NCBI GenBank assembly: GCA_900548845.1
Contig: URMI01000013.1
Span: 1-11,150 of the forward strand
DNA: 11,150 nt
From: an uncultured Clostridia bacterium
Lineage (GTDB): Bacteria; Bacillota; Clostridia; Christensenellales; Borkfalkiaceae
Direction of reading: 5' to 3'
Within the stretch, counting starts at the first letter, position 1. Every line of letters begins with the position of its first letter. Made by a program: the position numbers and the translations under genes. Below the pieces are notes generated by a model. It was not told where the DNA came from. It ran no database searches and saw only the letters and a list, made by a program, of their open reading frames with translations. This document shows, one piece after another, positions 1-7,074 of the stretch.

Positions 1-3000
1 GCCTCGCGGATCCGCTCATCAGGTAGGTCTCGTTGAGCACATACTCCCCGTTCTCGCCCTTATGCGTCGCGGTATTTGCAAGGGCGGTGAAGAGTTCGGG
101 CATGCCGTCAAGTTCGTATTCCTGCCCTGCGGGAAGCGTCGGGACGGCAGGCGTGATCGTATCATACGAAAGCCCGAAGGCGATATCCGTGCCGCCGAAT
201 GCCAGGGAAACGGCTTTCAGAAGGGGCGCACCCTCTGCATCCGCCGTCTTTTCGAGTCCTAAAACAAGGTCGCTGCCCATCCCCAGAGCGCCGCCGCCGA
301 GGGTCAGGGAGAAGGTATCCTCCCCCTTGACGACCGCCGCGATGAGTTCATCCGACGCCGTACCGCCCGCCGCGCCGCCGAAGAGTTCGTCGAAGACGCC
401 GAAGAAATCAAGCGTTTCCAAAAGGCTGTCGCCGATCGCAGAAAGCCGCCCAATCGTCGCATCGTCCACCCAATGCGCGATAAAATAGTCGTTCAAGATG
501 TCTTCGTCGATGCCGAGAAGAGGGAGTGCAGACGCCACGAGCGGCAGCAGCTCCTGCGCGGAAGCCGTGACGACGAGGGGCTTGTATCCCGCCTCGCCTT
601 CCCGCAGCCGCGATGCCGTGACGTAAAAATCGAGCATCCCGTCCCCATCGCCGTCGAGCACCCACGCCTCCACATAGAGGGGCAGGTCGCCTTCTTTGAG
701 CGCCGTCACCGAGACATTCAGATGCAGATAGCAGTCGGCGCTGATGGTAATGGTCTTTTTGTCCGTGTCGATCCGAACGGGGAAGTCCTCTCCGTGATAG
801 AGTTCGGCTTCTGCCGCGATCTGCCCCGCGGAAGTCGTCACAGGCTCCAGGGTGAGCTTCACGCTGTTCCCGTTCACCGTGCCCGCTGCCGCCGTGAGAT
901 ATTCGGCAAGATCTTTGAGATCGTCAAGCCCGAGATAGGTGATGCGCGGCATCGAGAGCCATTCATCGAATTCGTCGAGGGAGAGCCCCGCGCCGAGGGA
1001 GAAGCCCTCGCCCGTGTATCCGAGCCCCACCGAAGCGATGCCGAAGCGCTCGTCCGCCACGGTGAGGGTGATATTTTCGCCCGAAAGGCCGAAGAGCCCG
1101 CCCGGGACTTCCGTCATCGTAAGCCCGCTCAAAAGCGCGCCGAGATCGAAGGAAGCAAGATCGAAGCCCCCCGAAAGCCCGTCCAGGTTCTGAAGCGCGC
1201 CCGAAAGCGAGGAAAGATCGGGCAACGTGATGCCGAAGTTTTCCGCAAGAGGCGCAAGATCTGCAAACGCGTCGAAAAGCGTTTCCGCAAGCGCGGGGAA
1301 TTCGTCATAGGCAAGCGAGATGCCGAGGCCGCCGTAGGCGATGCGCACCCGCGTGCTGTCCGCAGACAGGAAGAAGCGGTGCCATCCGCCGCCGAGGGAG
1401 AGTTCGCCTTCGAGCGTCACTGAGAAGCCGTACTCCCACGAGAGCGTGCCTCGTTGGATATTGACGGGGAGCTGAACGCCGCCCGCCTCCAGAGAAAGGC
1501 TGCCGTCGAAGGAGAACGCCTTCTCTTCGATCATCTTCAGAAGTTTTTGAAGGACGGGCTGCACGTCGATGCAGTCCTGCTCGCTGTTGATATAGACGGG
1601 GTTGCCCTTATAGAGCGTGATATCGAAGTGCAGTGCTTCGCAGGAAGCGGAGAGCGACTCGCCGTCCACGGCAAGTTCGATGTTGCCCGTCAGATATTTG
1701 ATGCCGAGCGCACGCATGATCTCGTTGCCGTTGACGATGAGCGAGAGCACGCCGTCCTCTTCCGAAAGGGAGGGCACGACCTTGGAAAAATCGAGCGAAA
1801 GGAAGTTGTGAAGATAGTCGACCGCCTCTTTTTCTGCCTCGCTTCCGAGCGGGAGCGACGAAGTGAAAAGCGAGATGAGTTCTTCGGCATCCAGGCGCAG
1901 CGTAACGCCGTCGATGATGGCGAAGAGATCGTCCCCCGCATACTCGACGGTGACGAGCTTCCCGAGCCCGCCCGTCGAAAGATAGAGCTTCGCCCTGACG
2001 ACAACGGGATCGATGCCGAAGTAGACCGTACCAAAGATGTTGAAGTTCTCAATATCGATATCGACGTCTGCACGGAAATAGCCCGTCGAGAAGATATCCG
2101 CAAGCGTCTTCGCATAGGGCAGGATGTCGGTGTATGCGTCCGCGTCGACGGAAACAAGCTCGCCTTCGGAGAGCGCGATGCTCGCCCCGAGCGCTTCCGC
2201 CGTCACGACGCCGTTCTCGGAAGTGAGTACGACTTCGCCGAGTTCGAACGTTCCGAGGTCCATGCCCAAAAGTTCCAAAAGCTCGTTCCCCTTGACGGCG
2301 ACAATGAGCGCCTCCTCCTTCCCGGAGACGGAGACGAGCGAGGAAAGTTCTCCCGAAAGCGCGCTTTCAAGCAGCGTATCAAGATCGAAGGAAAGTCCCT
2401 CCGTTTCCAATGCAGGAAGTTCGAGATACTGCCCGAGGAAGGAGAGCGCCTCTTCGGCGTTTGCCTTGAGCTTGAGGCCGTCCACTTCGAGGAAGATGGC
2501 TCCGTCGCCATAAGCAAAGGAAAGCTGCTTTTCGGCGCCGTGCAGGGTGAGGGCAAGCTCGCCCCCGACCGCGCCGCCCGCAAGCGGCACGTTGAGCACG
2601 CCGCGGAGAGCAACTGCCTCTCCCGCGATGCTGCCCTCGTAGGCGATCTCCGCGCGGACGGCGTCCGACGTCAGAAGGGAAGCGATCGTCCTCAAATGGG
2701 GCAGAAGATCGGGGAATGCCACCTTTTCCGCCTCGGGAAGTGCCGCGGGAGCCTCCTTGCCGTAGGCAAGTTCTAAGGAAAGAGCGAGCCCTTCCCTTTC
2801 GATCTGCGTGGAAACATTCCCGAGCGATGCGTGTCCGTTTTCATCGAGCAGGAAGGAAAACTGCACGGGAAGAGAGAGGGAGCCGAGCGAAAGCTGCGCC
2901 GAAAGCGAAGCGCTCGTCTCGTCGTAGGAAAACTCCCCTTCGCCCAGCCCCGCGAGCAGCGCGTCGAGGTCAAGCCCCTCGCCCCCTTCCGAAAGCGGGA

Positions 3001-4240
3001 GCGCCCCCATGAGCTCTTCGAGAGCAAGCTTTCCGCGGATGCCGCCGTACTGCAGGTACGCCTCCCCTTCCTCCAGCCAAAGCTGCAGGATGCCGAAGTC
3101 GGCGCGGAGCGCGATGGTATCGGGCGTCATATCGCCGATATCGAGATAGACGGCGCCCTCCAAGGGCGTGCCGTTGAGCGTCAGGGAAAGATCGAAGACG
3201 ACGGGGCCCGTGAGCACGCTCCCGAACGCTTCACCGAGGCATCCGACCGCCGTCGGAACGTCCTCTTCGGGGCCGCTCACCTCACTGCCCGCATACTGTT
3301 TGAAATAATCTTCGTAGGCAGAGCTCTTTGCGCGCTCCGTGCCGTATTCATACTGCGTCGTAAAGGCGGAAGAACAGCTGACCGAAATGCCCATCGTCGC
3401 CTTGTACGACTCTTCCACCACGCTTTCAAGCACCTGCCACTCGTCGTCGAAGGTATAAGTGATGCGGATGGACGTAAATTCGGGAAGCGCCGTGAGGCCG
3501 CCCGAAAAGACCATCTGATTGGCATAGTGCGCGGGCGCTTTGTCCCCCGCGGGGTCGAGATAGTACGTCTGCGAATAGGTGCCGTCCTCATTTTTGACGA
3601 CCTCATCGGCGGTGAGCAGCGTCTCTTCGTTGATGATATAGACGGAGAATTCCGTCGCGGGAAGGCCGTTCTCCGCAATGAAGTCTTTGAGATACATATG
3701 GGCATACGGTTCGCCCGACTTCCACTCGCAAGAGAGCATCTCCTCAAAGCTCGAAGCGTCGTAGGTGGAACCTAAGCGCCACATCACCTCGTCGCCCGTA
3801 TAGCAGAACTGCCGCGCCGCTTTGACCATCGCGCTCGACGTGATATCCGCCACGATGAGCACGCCGTCCGAATACTGTTTGAAGGTGCTCACCGACTGCT
3901 CCATGATGGAAGCGTCCGTCGTGCCGTGCATTTCGGAATACCACGACTCCTGCGCCTTGAAGGCGGCGTTCATGTAGGCGATGTTTTCGAGCGCCGTGTG
4001 CATATCGGGCGTCGAACCGTCCTCGGGCACGGGAGCAGAGACGGTGACAAAGCCCTCGTCCACGACATTGGGGGCCGACTCTTCGAAGAACTTCGGCACG
4101 AAGACGCACGCCCCTACCGCAAACGCCGCCGCGACCGTCACCGCAGCCGCAGCTTTGAAAATTTTCTTTCTCGCCCGAACGGGGATATATTCTGCGGACT
4201 CTTCGGTCGCCGCACTCAGTTTTTCTTTCATGTCCCTCAT
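1..4240 (-). CDS. Very large membrane-anchored or lipid-anchored protein with tandem beta-rich repeats, function unknown (3' end beyond left edge)
   Basis: I do not recognise this protein. The frame is open from the ATG at 4240 to the left edge, giving at least 1413 residues without a stop. Residues 1-27 are polar and end in a basic RARKK patch. Residues 28-49 form one hydrophobic segment. AVGAC (41-45) fits a lipobox, so it may be a lipoprotein rather than a single-pass anchored protein. Residues ~80-320 are a mixed alpha/beta domain, loosely like LolA/LppX-type lipoprotein-carrier domains (inference). From ~346 onward come acidic, Leu/Gly-rich, beta-strand-rich repeats of ~190-210 residues. 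An Asp-rich loop (D1196, D1198, D1200, D1204) looks calcium-binding. The start at 4240 is preferred because AGGA lies 6 nt upstream; the internal ATG at 4231 has poor spacing. The gene is monocistronic on its 5' side, with its own promoter and a terminator upstream. An extracytoplasmic location is likely; the function is unknown. Confidence 0.85.
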   Translation of the reverse strand, partial: MRDMKEKLSAATEESAEYIPVRARKKIFKAAAAVTVAAAFAVGACVFVPKFFEESAPNVVDEGFVTVSAPVPEDGSTPDMHTALENIAYMNAAFKAQESWYSEMHGTTDASIMEQSVSTFKQYSDGVLIVADITSSAMVKAARQFCYTGDEVMWRLGSTYDASSFEEMLSCEWKSGEPYAHMYLKDFIAENGLPATEFSVYIINEETLLTADEVVKNEDGTYSQTYYLDPAGDKAPAHYANQMVFSGGLTALPEFTSIRITYTFDDEWQVLESVVEESYKATMGISVSCSSAFTTQYEYGTERAKSSAYEDYFKQYAGSEVSGPEEDVPTAVGCLGEAFGSVLTGPVVFDLSLTLNGTPLEGAVYLDIGDMTPDTIALRADFGILQLWLEEGEAYLQYGGIRGKLALEELMGALPLSEGGEGLDLDALLAGLGEGEFSYDETSASLSAQLSLGSLSLPVQFSFLLDENGHASLGNVSTQIEREGLALSLELAYGKEAPAALPEAEKVAFPDLLPHLRTIASLLTSDAVRAEIAYEGSIAGEAVALRGVLNVPLAGGAVGGELALTLHGAEKQLSFAYGDGAIFLEVDGLKLKANAEEALSFLGQYLELPALETEGLSFDLDTLLESALSGELSSLVSVSGKEEALIVAVKGNELLELLGMDLGTFELGEVVLTSENGVVTAEALGASIALSEGELVSVDADAYTDILPYAKTLADIFSTGYFRADVDIDIENFNIFGTVYFGIDPVVVRAKLYLSTGGLGKLVTVEYAGDDLFAIIDGVTLRLDAEELISLFTSSLPLGSEAEKEAVDYLHNFLSLDFSKVVPSLSEEDGVLSLIVNGNEIMRALGIKYLTGNIELAVDGESLSASCEALHFDITLYKGNPVYINSEQDCIDVQPVLQKLLKMIEEKAFSFDGSLSLEAGGVQLPVNIQRGTLSWEYGFSVTLEGELSLGGGWHRFFLSADSTRVRIAYGGLGISLAYDEFPALAETLFDAFADLAPLAENFGITLPDLSSLSGALQNLDGLSGGFDLASFDLGALLSGLTMTEVPGGLFGLSGENITLTVADERFGIASVGLGYTGEGFSLGAGLSLDEFDEWLSMPRITYLGLDDLKDLAEYLTAAAGTVNGNSVKLTLEPVTTSAGQIAAEAELYHGEDFPVRIDTDKKTITISADCYLHLNVSVTALKEGDLPLYVEAWVLDGDGDGMLDFYVTASRLREGEAGYKPLVVTASAQELLPLVASALPLLGIDEDILNDYFIAHWVDDATIGRLSAIGDSLLETLDFFGVFDELFGGAAGGTASDELIAAVVKGEDTFSLTLGGGALGMGSDLVLGLEKTADAEGAPLLKAVSLAFGGTDIAFGLSYDTITPAVPTLPAGQEYELDGMPELFTALANTATHKGENGEYVLNETYLMSGSAR
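629..655 (-). other. DxDxDGxxD calcium-binding-type loop in the large protein
   Basis: The codons read DGDGDGMLD, placing Asp at residues 1196, 1198, 1200 and 1204 with Gly at 1201. This is the spacing of EF-hand-like or dockerin/thrombospondin-3-type calcium loops. It sits between two predicted beta strands rather than in a clear helix-loop-helix. Calcium binding is inferred from the pattern only. Confidence 0.4.
938..2716 (-). repeat. Tandem ~190-210-residue protein repeats within the large unknown protein
   Basis: Three consecutive diverged units are visible in the translation: residues 509-702 (2135-2716), 703-889 (1574-2134) and 890-1101 (938-1573). Each opens with a helix-like segment (FPDLLPHLRTIASLL, YTDILPYAKTLADIF, CIDVQPVLQKLLKMI). 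Paired beta strands follow, with a turn such as YGDGAIFLEVDGLKL or YAGDDLFAIIDGVTL and then an EEAL/EEL-type helix. The first three units then show a second acidic helix such as FDLDTLLESALSGEL or FDLASFDLGALLSGL. Weaker copies appear upstream (residues ~346-500) and downstream (starting ~1102 and ~1376). The units are diverged at protein level and show no long identical DNA, so this is old duplication rather than recent expansion. Confidence 0.6.
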
Positions 4241-4246
4241 CTTGCG

Positions 4247-4250
4247 TCCT
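4247..4250 (-). promoter_or_regulatory. Ribosome binding site deciding the start of the large protein
   Basis: AGGA lies 6 nt before the ATG at 4240. The alternative ATG at 4231 has GAGGG only 2 nt away, too close for normal initiation. The site is weaker than the AAGGAGG sites of the other genes and overlaps the first TATGAC dyad. Confidence 0.55.
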
Positions 4251-4309
4251 ATGACGCATGTCATAAAATGATATGACAGTATCATACCTGAATTATGACA
4301 TTTTGTCAA
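4250..4309. promoter_or_regulatory. Array of three 22-bp-spaced dyad operators over the promoter
   Basis: On the plus strand TATGACG (4250), TATGACA (4272) and TATGACA (4294) recur at exactly 22-bp intervals, close to two helical turns. Each is followed by an inverted half-site. The first gives TATGAC-N4-GTCATA (4250-4265). The second gives the imperfect TATGA-N5-TCATA (4272-4286). The third gives TGAC-N5-GTCA (4296-4308). TGTCATA/TATGACA also pair across 4259-4278. The array covers the -35 box, the -10 box, the start site and the ribosome binding site, which suits a cooperative repressor. The regulator is unidentified. The sites do not match the LexA, PerR, Rex, CopY/BlaI or GlnR/TnrA consensus as I know them. 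Confidence 0.6.
4281..4309 (-). promoter_or_regulatory. Sigma-A-type promoter of the large protein gene
   Basis: On the minus strand TTGACA (4304-4309, perfect consensus) is followed after exactly 17 nt by TATGAT (4281-4286, five of six consensus bases). This predicts a transcription start near 4274 and a leader of about 34 nt before the ATG at 4240. It lies just downstream of the tldE terminator, so the large gene is an independent transcription unit. Confidence 0.85.
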
Positions 4310-4340
4310 CTTTGTGAAGCAGCCTTCGGCAAAATTTTCC

Positions 4341-4373
4341 AAAAAAAATCTCCGGGAAGCGAAGTCCCGGAGA
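4341..4373 (-). terminator. Rho-independent terminator after tldE
   Basis: On the minus strand a perfect 9-bp GC-rich stem (TCTCCGGGA / TCCCGGAGA, 4365-4373 with 4349-4357) closes a 7-nt loop and is followed by eight Ts (4341-4348). It lies 15 nt beyond the tldE stop codon and insulates the large gene from the protease operon. Confidence 0.95.
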
Positions 4374-4388
4374 ATGCTTGAAAGCGGC

Positions 4389-5615
4389 TCAGCCGCGGTT
4401 GAGTTTGAATTTTGTGACCACCACCTTCTCTTTGCCCGCAAAGGAGAAGAGATCGTTTTCCGCCGCCCCCATAAAATCTTTGCCGAAGACGTCGAAGAGG
4501 CTTCCCGAGAGGCTGAACTCGGGGAGCGCGCCCACGAGCTTACCGTCCTCATAGAGATAGGCGAGCATGACAGGCAGCCCCAGCGTGCCGTCGGGCGTCA
4601 TATCGCCGCCCGACGTGACGGCAACATAGACGGCCTTGCCCTTGACGATATCGGAAAGTTTTGCGTGCGTATTTGCGACCGTCACCCCGCCGAACCCTGC
4701 CGCAGGGACGGAGTCGAAGCTCGATGCCGCCGTCCCCGAAAGGGGCAGCGAGAACTGCTGTGCCGTGCGCTTGCACGTCGCAAGCCCTTCAAAGACGCCC
4801 TCTTTGACGAAACAGAACCTGTCCCCTTCCTTCACCGTGCCTTCGGCATCGAAGAAAGGATAGCAGCCGCGGTTGCGGGGCGCGCGGTCGGTGAGAAGGG
4901 AGAACTTCTCGTTGAACACCTTCTCGCCCAGCCTGCCCTTCAGAAGGCTTGTGCCGCTCATGTACCCTTCCGCCGCCATCTCGCGGAGCGCATAGGGCGC
5001 AGCTTCCTGCACGGAGAGGATGACGGGCAGCTCCTCTTCGGGCAGCGGGAGCTTCTTGTTGTAGACGTTGAGGAGTTTCCCGATGTCTTCGACGATGGCG
5101 TCCTCGTCGTAATACGACTGTACCGCAGAGTAATCGAGGTCCATGATGTTTGCGGAAGACTTTTCTTTAATGACGAGGAAGAGGACGAAATAATTCCCGC
5201 GATAGGAAAGATCCGTTCTCTTGCTGTTCGTGTAGGAGGTCTCCTCCTCCCCGAGCATCACCTTGTTGGAGAAGATGAAATCGGGATAGGCCTTGCTGAG
5301 CCGCTCCGCAAGGCGGGAGACCGTCTTTAAAAAGTCCTTGGGTTCCAAAATGGATGCCCGCCCGTCCTCATGGCGCACGCTGTGCTCCGTCAGAGAACAG
5401 GGATAGGGAATGCCCTGGCAGAGCGCCTTCTTTGCGCGCTCCGTAAGGGTTTCGTCCGCCTCGTCGCCCACGCACGCCGCAACGCCGATCTTGCCGTCCT
5501 CATAGACGCGGACGACCTTTTCCATGTCTTCGTTGATGCGCAGCGATTCCGCGCGGCTCGCCGCAAGATTGCAGCTGTAAGTTGTCGATCTCGTGATGAT
5601 ACGTTCGCGTTCCAT
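4389..5615 (-). CDS. tldE: TldE/PmbA-type partner subunit of the TldD/TldE metalloprotease
   Basis: The 408-residue protein matches the PmbA/TldE (U62 peptidase modulator) family in length and layout. The conserved FFDAEGT segment (254-260) and the C-terminal half with the VAVTSGGDMTPDG region (331-343) are recognisable. It lacks any HExxxH motif, as expected for TldE, which forms a heterodimer with TldD while TldD carries the metal. In E. coli the pair degrades unstructured peptides, including the microcin B17 leader and the antitoxin CcdA, in the cytosol. The start at 5615 has AGGAGG with an 8-nt spacer. That binding site overlaps the tldD stop codon (TAAGGAGG), so the two genes are co-transcribed and probably translationally coupled. 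The N-terminal third is more divergent than the rest. The family assignment is firm; the substrate is unknown. Confidence 0.9.
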   Translation of the reverse strand: MERERIITRSTTYSCNLAASRAESLRINEDMEKVVRVYEDGKIGVAACVGDEADETLTERAKKALCQGIPYPCSLTEHSVRHEDGRASILEPKDFLKTVSRLAERLSKAYPDFIFSNKVMLGEEETSYTNSKRTDLSYRGNYFVLFLVIKEKSSANIMDLDYSAVQSYYDEDAIVEDIGKLLNVYNKKLPLPEEELPVILSVQEAAPYALREMAAEGYMSGTSLLKGRLGEKVFNEKFSLLTDRAPRNRGCYPFFDAEGTVKEGDRFCFVKEGVFEGLATCKRTAQQFSLPLSGTAASSFDSVPAAGFGGVTVANTHAKLSDIVKGKAVYVAVTSGGDMTPDGTLGLPVMLAYLYEDGKLVGALPEFSLSGSLFDVFGKDFMGAAENDLFSFAGKEKVVVTKFKLNRG

Positions 5616-5623
5616 GACTGCTC

Positions 5624-5630
5624 CCTCCTT
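5624..5630 (-). promoter_or_regulatory. Ribosome binding site of tldE overlapping the tldD stop
   Basis: AAGGAGG ends 8 nt before the ATG at 5615. Its first two As are the last two bases of the TAA stop of tldD, which suggests translational coupling of the two subunits at matched levels. Confidence 0.85.
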
Positions 5631-6966
5631 ACTGTACGTTCATCTTCGAAATGCTCACATACGGGCCCCCGAAGCCGACGGGAAGCGGGTACTGTTCCAT
5701 CTTGCCGCAGCCGCCCGTCACAAAGGAGAACATCTCCGCATGATCGGAGAGCCCGTCGATGAGGTCCAATGTCTCGAAGACGTTGCCCGTGATGACGGCG
5801 ATCTTGACGGGATCGCCCACCTTTCCGTCCACGATCTCATACGCGAGCGAGGGCGCGATCGTGAAGGTGCTCATGCCCGAGCCGTGTTTGAGCGTCTTGA
5901 TATAATAGCCGTGTTGGATGCCCGCAAACAGCTCCTCTTTCGTCTTGTCGCCCGCGTCGATGACGGTGTTCGTCATGCGGACGATGGGCTCATAGTCGCA
6001 GCTGATGGCGCGGGCGTTGCCCGTGGGCGATTCGTCAAGGTCCGCCGCCGTCGAAACGGAGTGCAGCCGCCCCGAAAGTACGCCGTTTTTGATGAGATAG
6101 GTCTTGGTCGCTTTGGTGCCTTCGTCGTCGTAGGGCGTGTAGCCCGACCCGAAGTCGATGCCGCTGTCGTAGATGGAGAGGATGTCCGCCCCCACTTTGG
6201 TGCCGAGCGCCCACTCCTTCTTCATCGTCTCGTCGCCGAGCATGAAGTCCGCCTCCGACTTGTGGCCGAAGGACTCGTGCGCAAACACGCCCGCCACGAC
6301 GGGCGCAAGGATGACGGGATAGACGCCCGCCTCCACCGGCTTTGCGTGCAGGAGGAAGTTTTCCGCCTCCAGAACGGCGCTTTTGAGCTCCTCTTCGGGA
6401 ACGGAGAGTTCCTCGAAGCTGAATGCCGAGCGCTGGAACATTTCGGAGAAGTTATCCTTCTCATTTGCAAGCGCGAAGGAAAAGACGCAGCCGCAAGTCT
6501 GATAGTCCCATTTGAGGGAAGCGCCCTTGGAAGAATAAAATTCAAAGGCGCTGTAACGGTCGAGATAGAGCGCGATGCTCATGCGCACATAGTCCGAGGC
6601 CGCAAAGACGGGGAAGCGCGCTTCGAGCAGCTTCTGCTTTTCGGCAAGCGGCACTTTTTTCACGCTCTTTCCCGCAAAGAGCATCTTTTCGTCCGTGTTC
6701 GCCTGGAAGCGTTTGACGACGGGATGCGCCTCGATGTCCTTATTGGGCGCCGCACTCTCGTAGAGGCGATCGAGCTCGCCCTGCAGATCGTCCACTTTGT
6801 AGGTGGAAGCATAGTACCAGATGTTGCCGTCGAAGACGCGCAGAAACGCCTTTTTCTTGGCCGTCTCCTTGCACTCTTCGAGCCTGCCGTCGCGGTAGCG
6901 GATGCTCGTCGTGAAGCGGTCCTCGATGCGCACGTCCGCATACAGATCTTTCCGGAAGTTTAACAT
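5629..6966 (-). CDS. tldD: TldD metalloprotease catalytic subunit
   Basis: The 445-residue protein is a TldD-family (U62) metalloprotease. The signature HESFGH (residues 230-235) supplies the HExxxH metal ligands H230 and H235 and catalytic E231. A C-terminal TGGCGK segment carries C420, at the place where the family has a conserved metal-ligand cysteine (known for E. coli TldD, position matched by eye). Other family landmarks are GSGYTPYDDEG (273-283), LHSVSTAADLDESPTGNARA (301-320) and the C-terminal PVGFGGPYVSISKM (429-442). The start at 6966 follows AAGGAGG. A 22-residue upstream extension in the same frame would begin before the predicted transcription start and is rejected. It is the first gene of a two-gene operon with tldE 13 nt downstream. 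All visible key residues are intact, so it should be active. Confidence 0.93.
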   Translation of the reverse strand: MLNFRKDLYADVRIEDRFTTSIRYRDGRLEECKETAKKKAFLRVFDGNIWYYASTYKVDDLQGELDRLYESAAPNKDIEAHPVVKRFQANTDEKMLFAGKSVKKVPLAEKQKLLEARFPVFAASDYVRMSIALYLDRYSAFEFYSSKGASLKWDYQTCGCVFSFALANEKDNFSEMFQRSAFSFEELSVPEEELKSAVLEAENFLLHAKPVEAGVYPVILAPVVAGVFAHESFGHKSEADFMLGDETMKKEWALGTKVGADILSIYDSGIDFGSGYTPYDDEGTKATKTYLIKNGVLSGRLHSVSTAADLDESPTGNARAISCDYEPIVRMTNTVIDAGDKTKEELFAGIQHGYYIKTLKHGSGMSTFTIAPSLAYEIVDGKVGDPVKIAVITGNVFETLDLIDGLSDHAEMFSFVTGGCGKMEQYPLPVGFGGPYVSISKMNVQ

Positions 6967-6969
6967 AGT

Positions 6970-6976
6970 CCTCCTT
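6970..6976 (-). promoter_or_regulatory. Ribosome binding site of tldD
   Basis: AAGGAGG lies only 3 nt before the ATG at 6966. The sequence match is strong but the spacing is short. It fixes the start at MLNFRKD rather than at the upstream in-frame extension. Confidence 0.75.
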
Positions 6977-6979
6977 TTC

Positions 6980-7000
6980 GGCACGGGCATCCCCCGCGCC
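6980..7000 (-). promoter_or_regulatory. Stable hairpin in the tldD leader
   Basis: In the predicted transcript GGCGCGGG (6993-7000) pairs fully with CCCGUGCC (6980-6987) around a 5-nt loop, 8 bp with a single G-U pair. It ends 3 nt before the ribosome binding site and lies wholly within the roughly 41-nt leader. It could influence translation or mRNA stability. No known riboswitch fold fits so short a leader. Confidence 0.5.
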
Positions 7001-7013
7001 CAACTTATCAAAA

Positions 7014-7042
7014 ATTGTATCACAAGACGCAAAAAAAGTCAA
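7014..7042 (-). promoter_or_regulatory. Sigma-A-type promoter of the tldD-tldE operon
   Basis: On the minus strand TTGACT (7037-7042) and TACAAT (7014-7019) are separated by exactly 17 nt, and the -10 is preceded by TGA, an extended -10 element. The predicted start is near 7007. The -35 box lies inside one arm of the terminator of the preceding gene. Confidence 0.8.
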
Positions 7043-7068
7043 TCAAGCAATGCTTGAAAGACTTTTTT
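7032..7068. terminator. Bidirectional rho-independent terminator after the ABC exporter genes
   Basis: The stem pairs AAAAAAGTC with GACTTTTTT (outer) and TCAAGC with GCTTGA (inner), with an AA/AA internal mismatch and a 3-nt loop. T-tracts occur on both strands, so it could work in either direction. On the minus strand it lies 6 nt after the stop of the 614-aa exporter gene. Confidence 0.85.
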
Positions 7069-7074
7069 CTCCGC

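Noticed and set aside
473..3775. Long plus-strand open frames (473-1423, 1454-2776, 2831-3775) opposite the large protein
   Set aside because: They are antisense shadows of the continuous minus-strand frame, with charged, biased composition and no convincing ribosome binding sites. The minus frame is unbroken and has a promoter, ribosome binding site and repeats.
4373..4384. 12-bp AATGCTTGAAAG shared with 7049-7060
   Set aside because: It is a short match, part of a terminator stem in one place only, with no extended similarity or boundaries. It is probably coincidence.
4384..4396. Palindrome GCGGCTCAGCCGC across the tldE stop codon
   Set aside because: The arms leave only a 1-nt centre and no T-tract follows. 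The real terminator with a U8 tract lies just downstream.
5593..6963. 456-codon plus-strand open frame opposite tldD
   Set aside because: It is the antisense of a gene with intact HExxxH and other TldD landmarks; its own translation has no recognisable features.
6967..7032. 22-codon in-frame N-terminal extension of tldD
   Set aside because: It would start upstream of the predicted transcription start, inside the terminator/promoter region. The AAGGAGG site directly before 6966 fits the shorter protein and family length.
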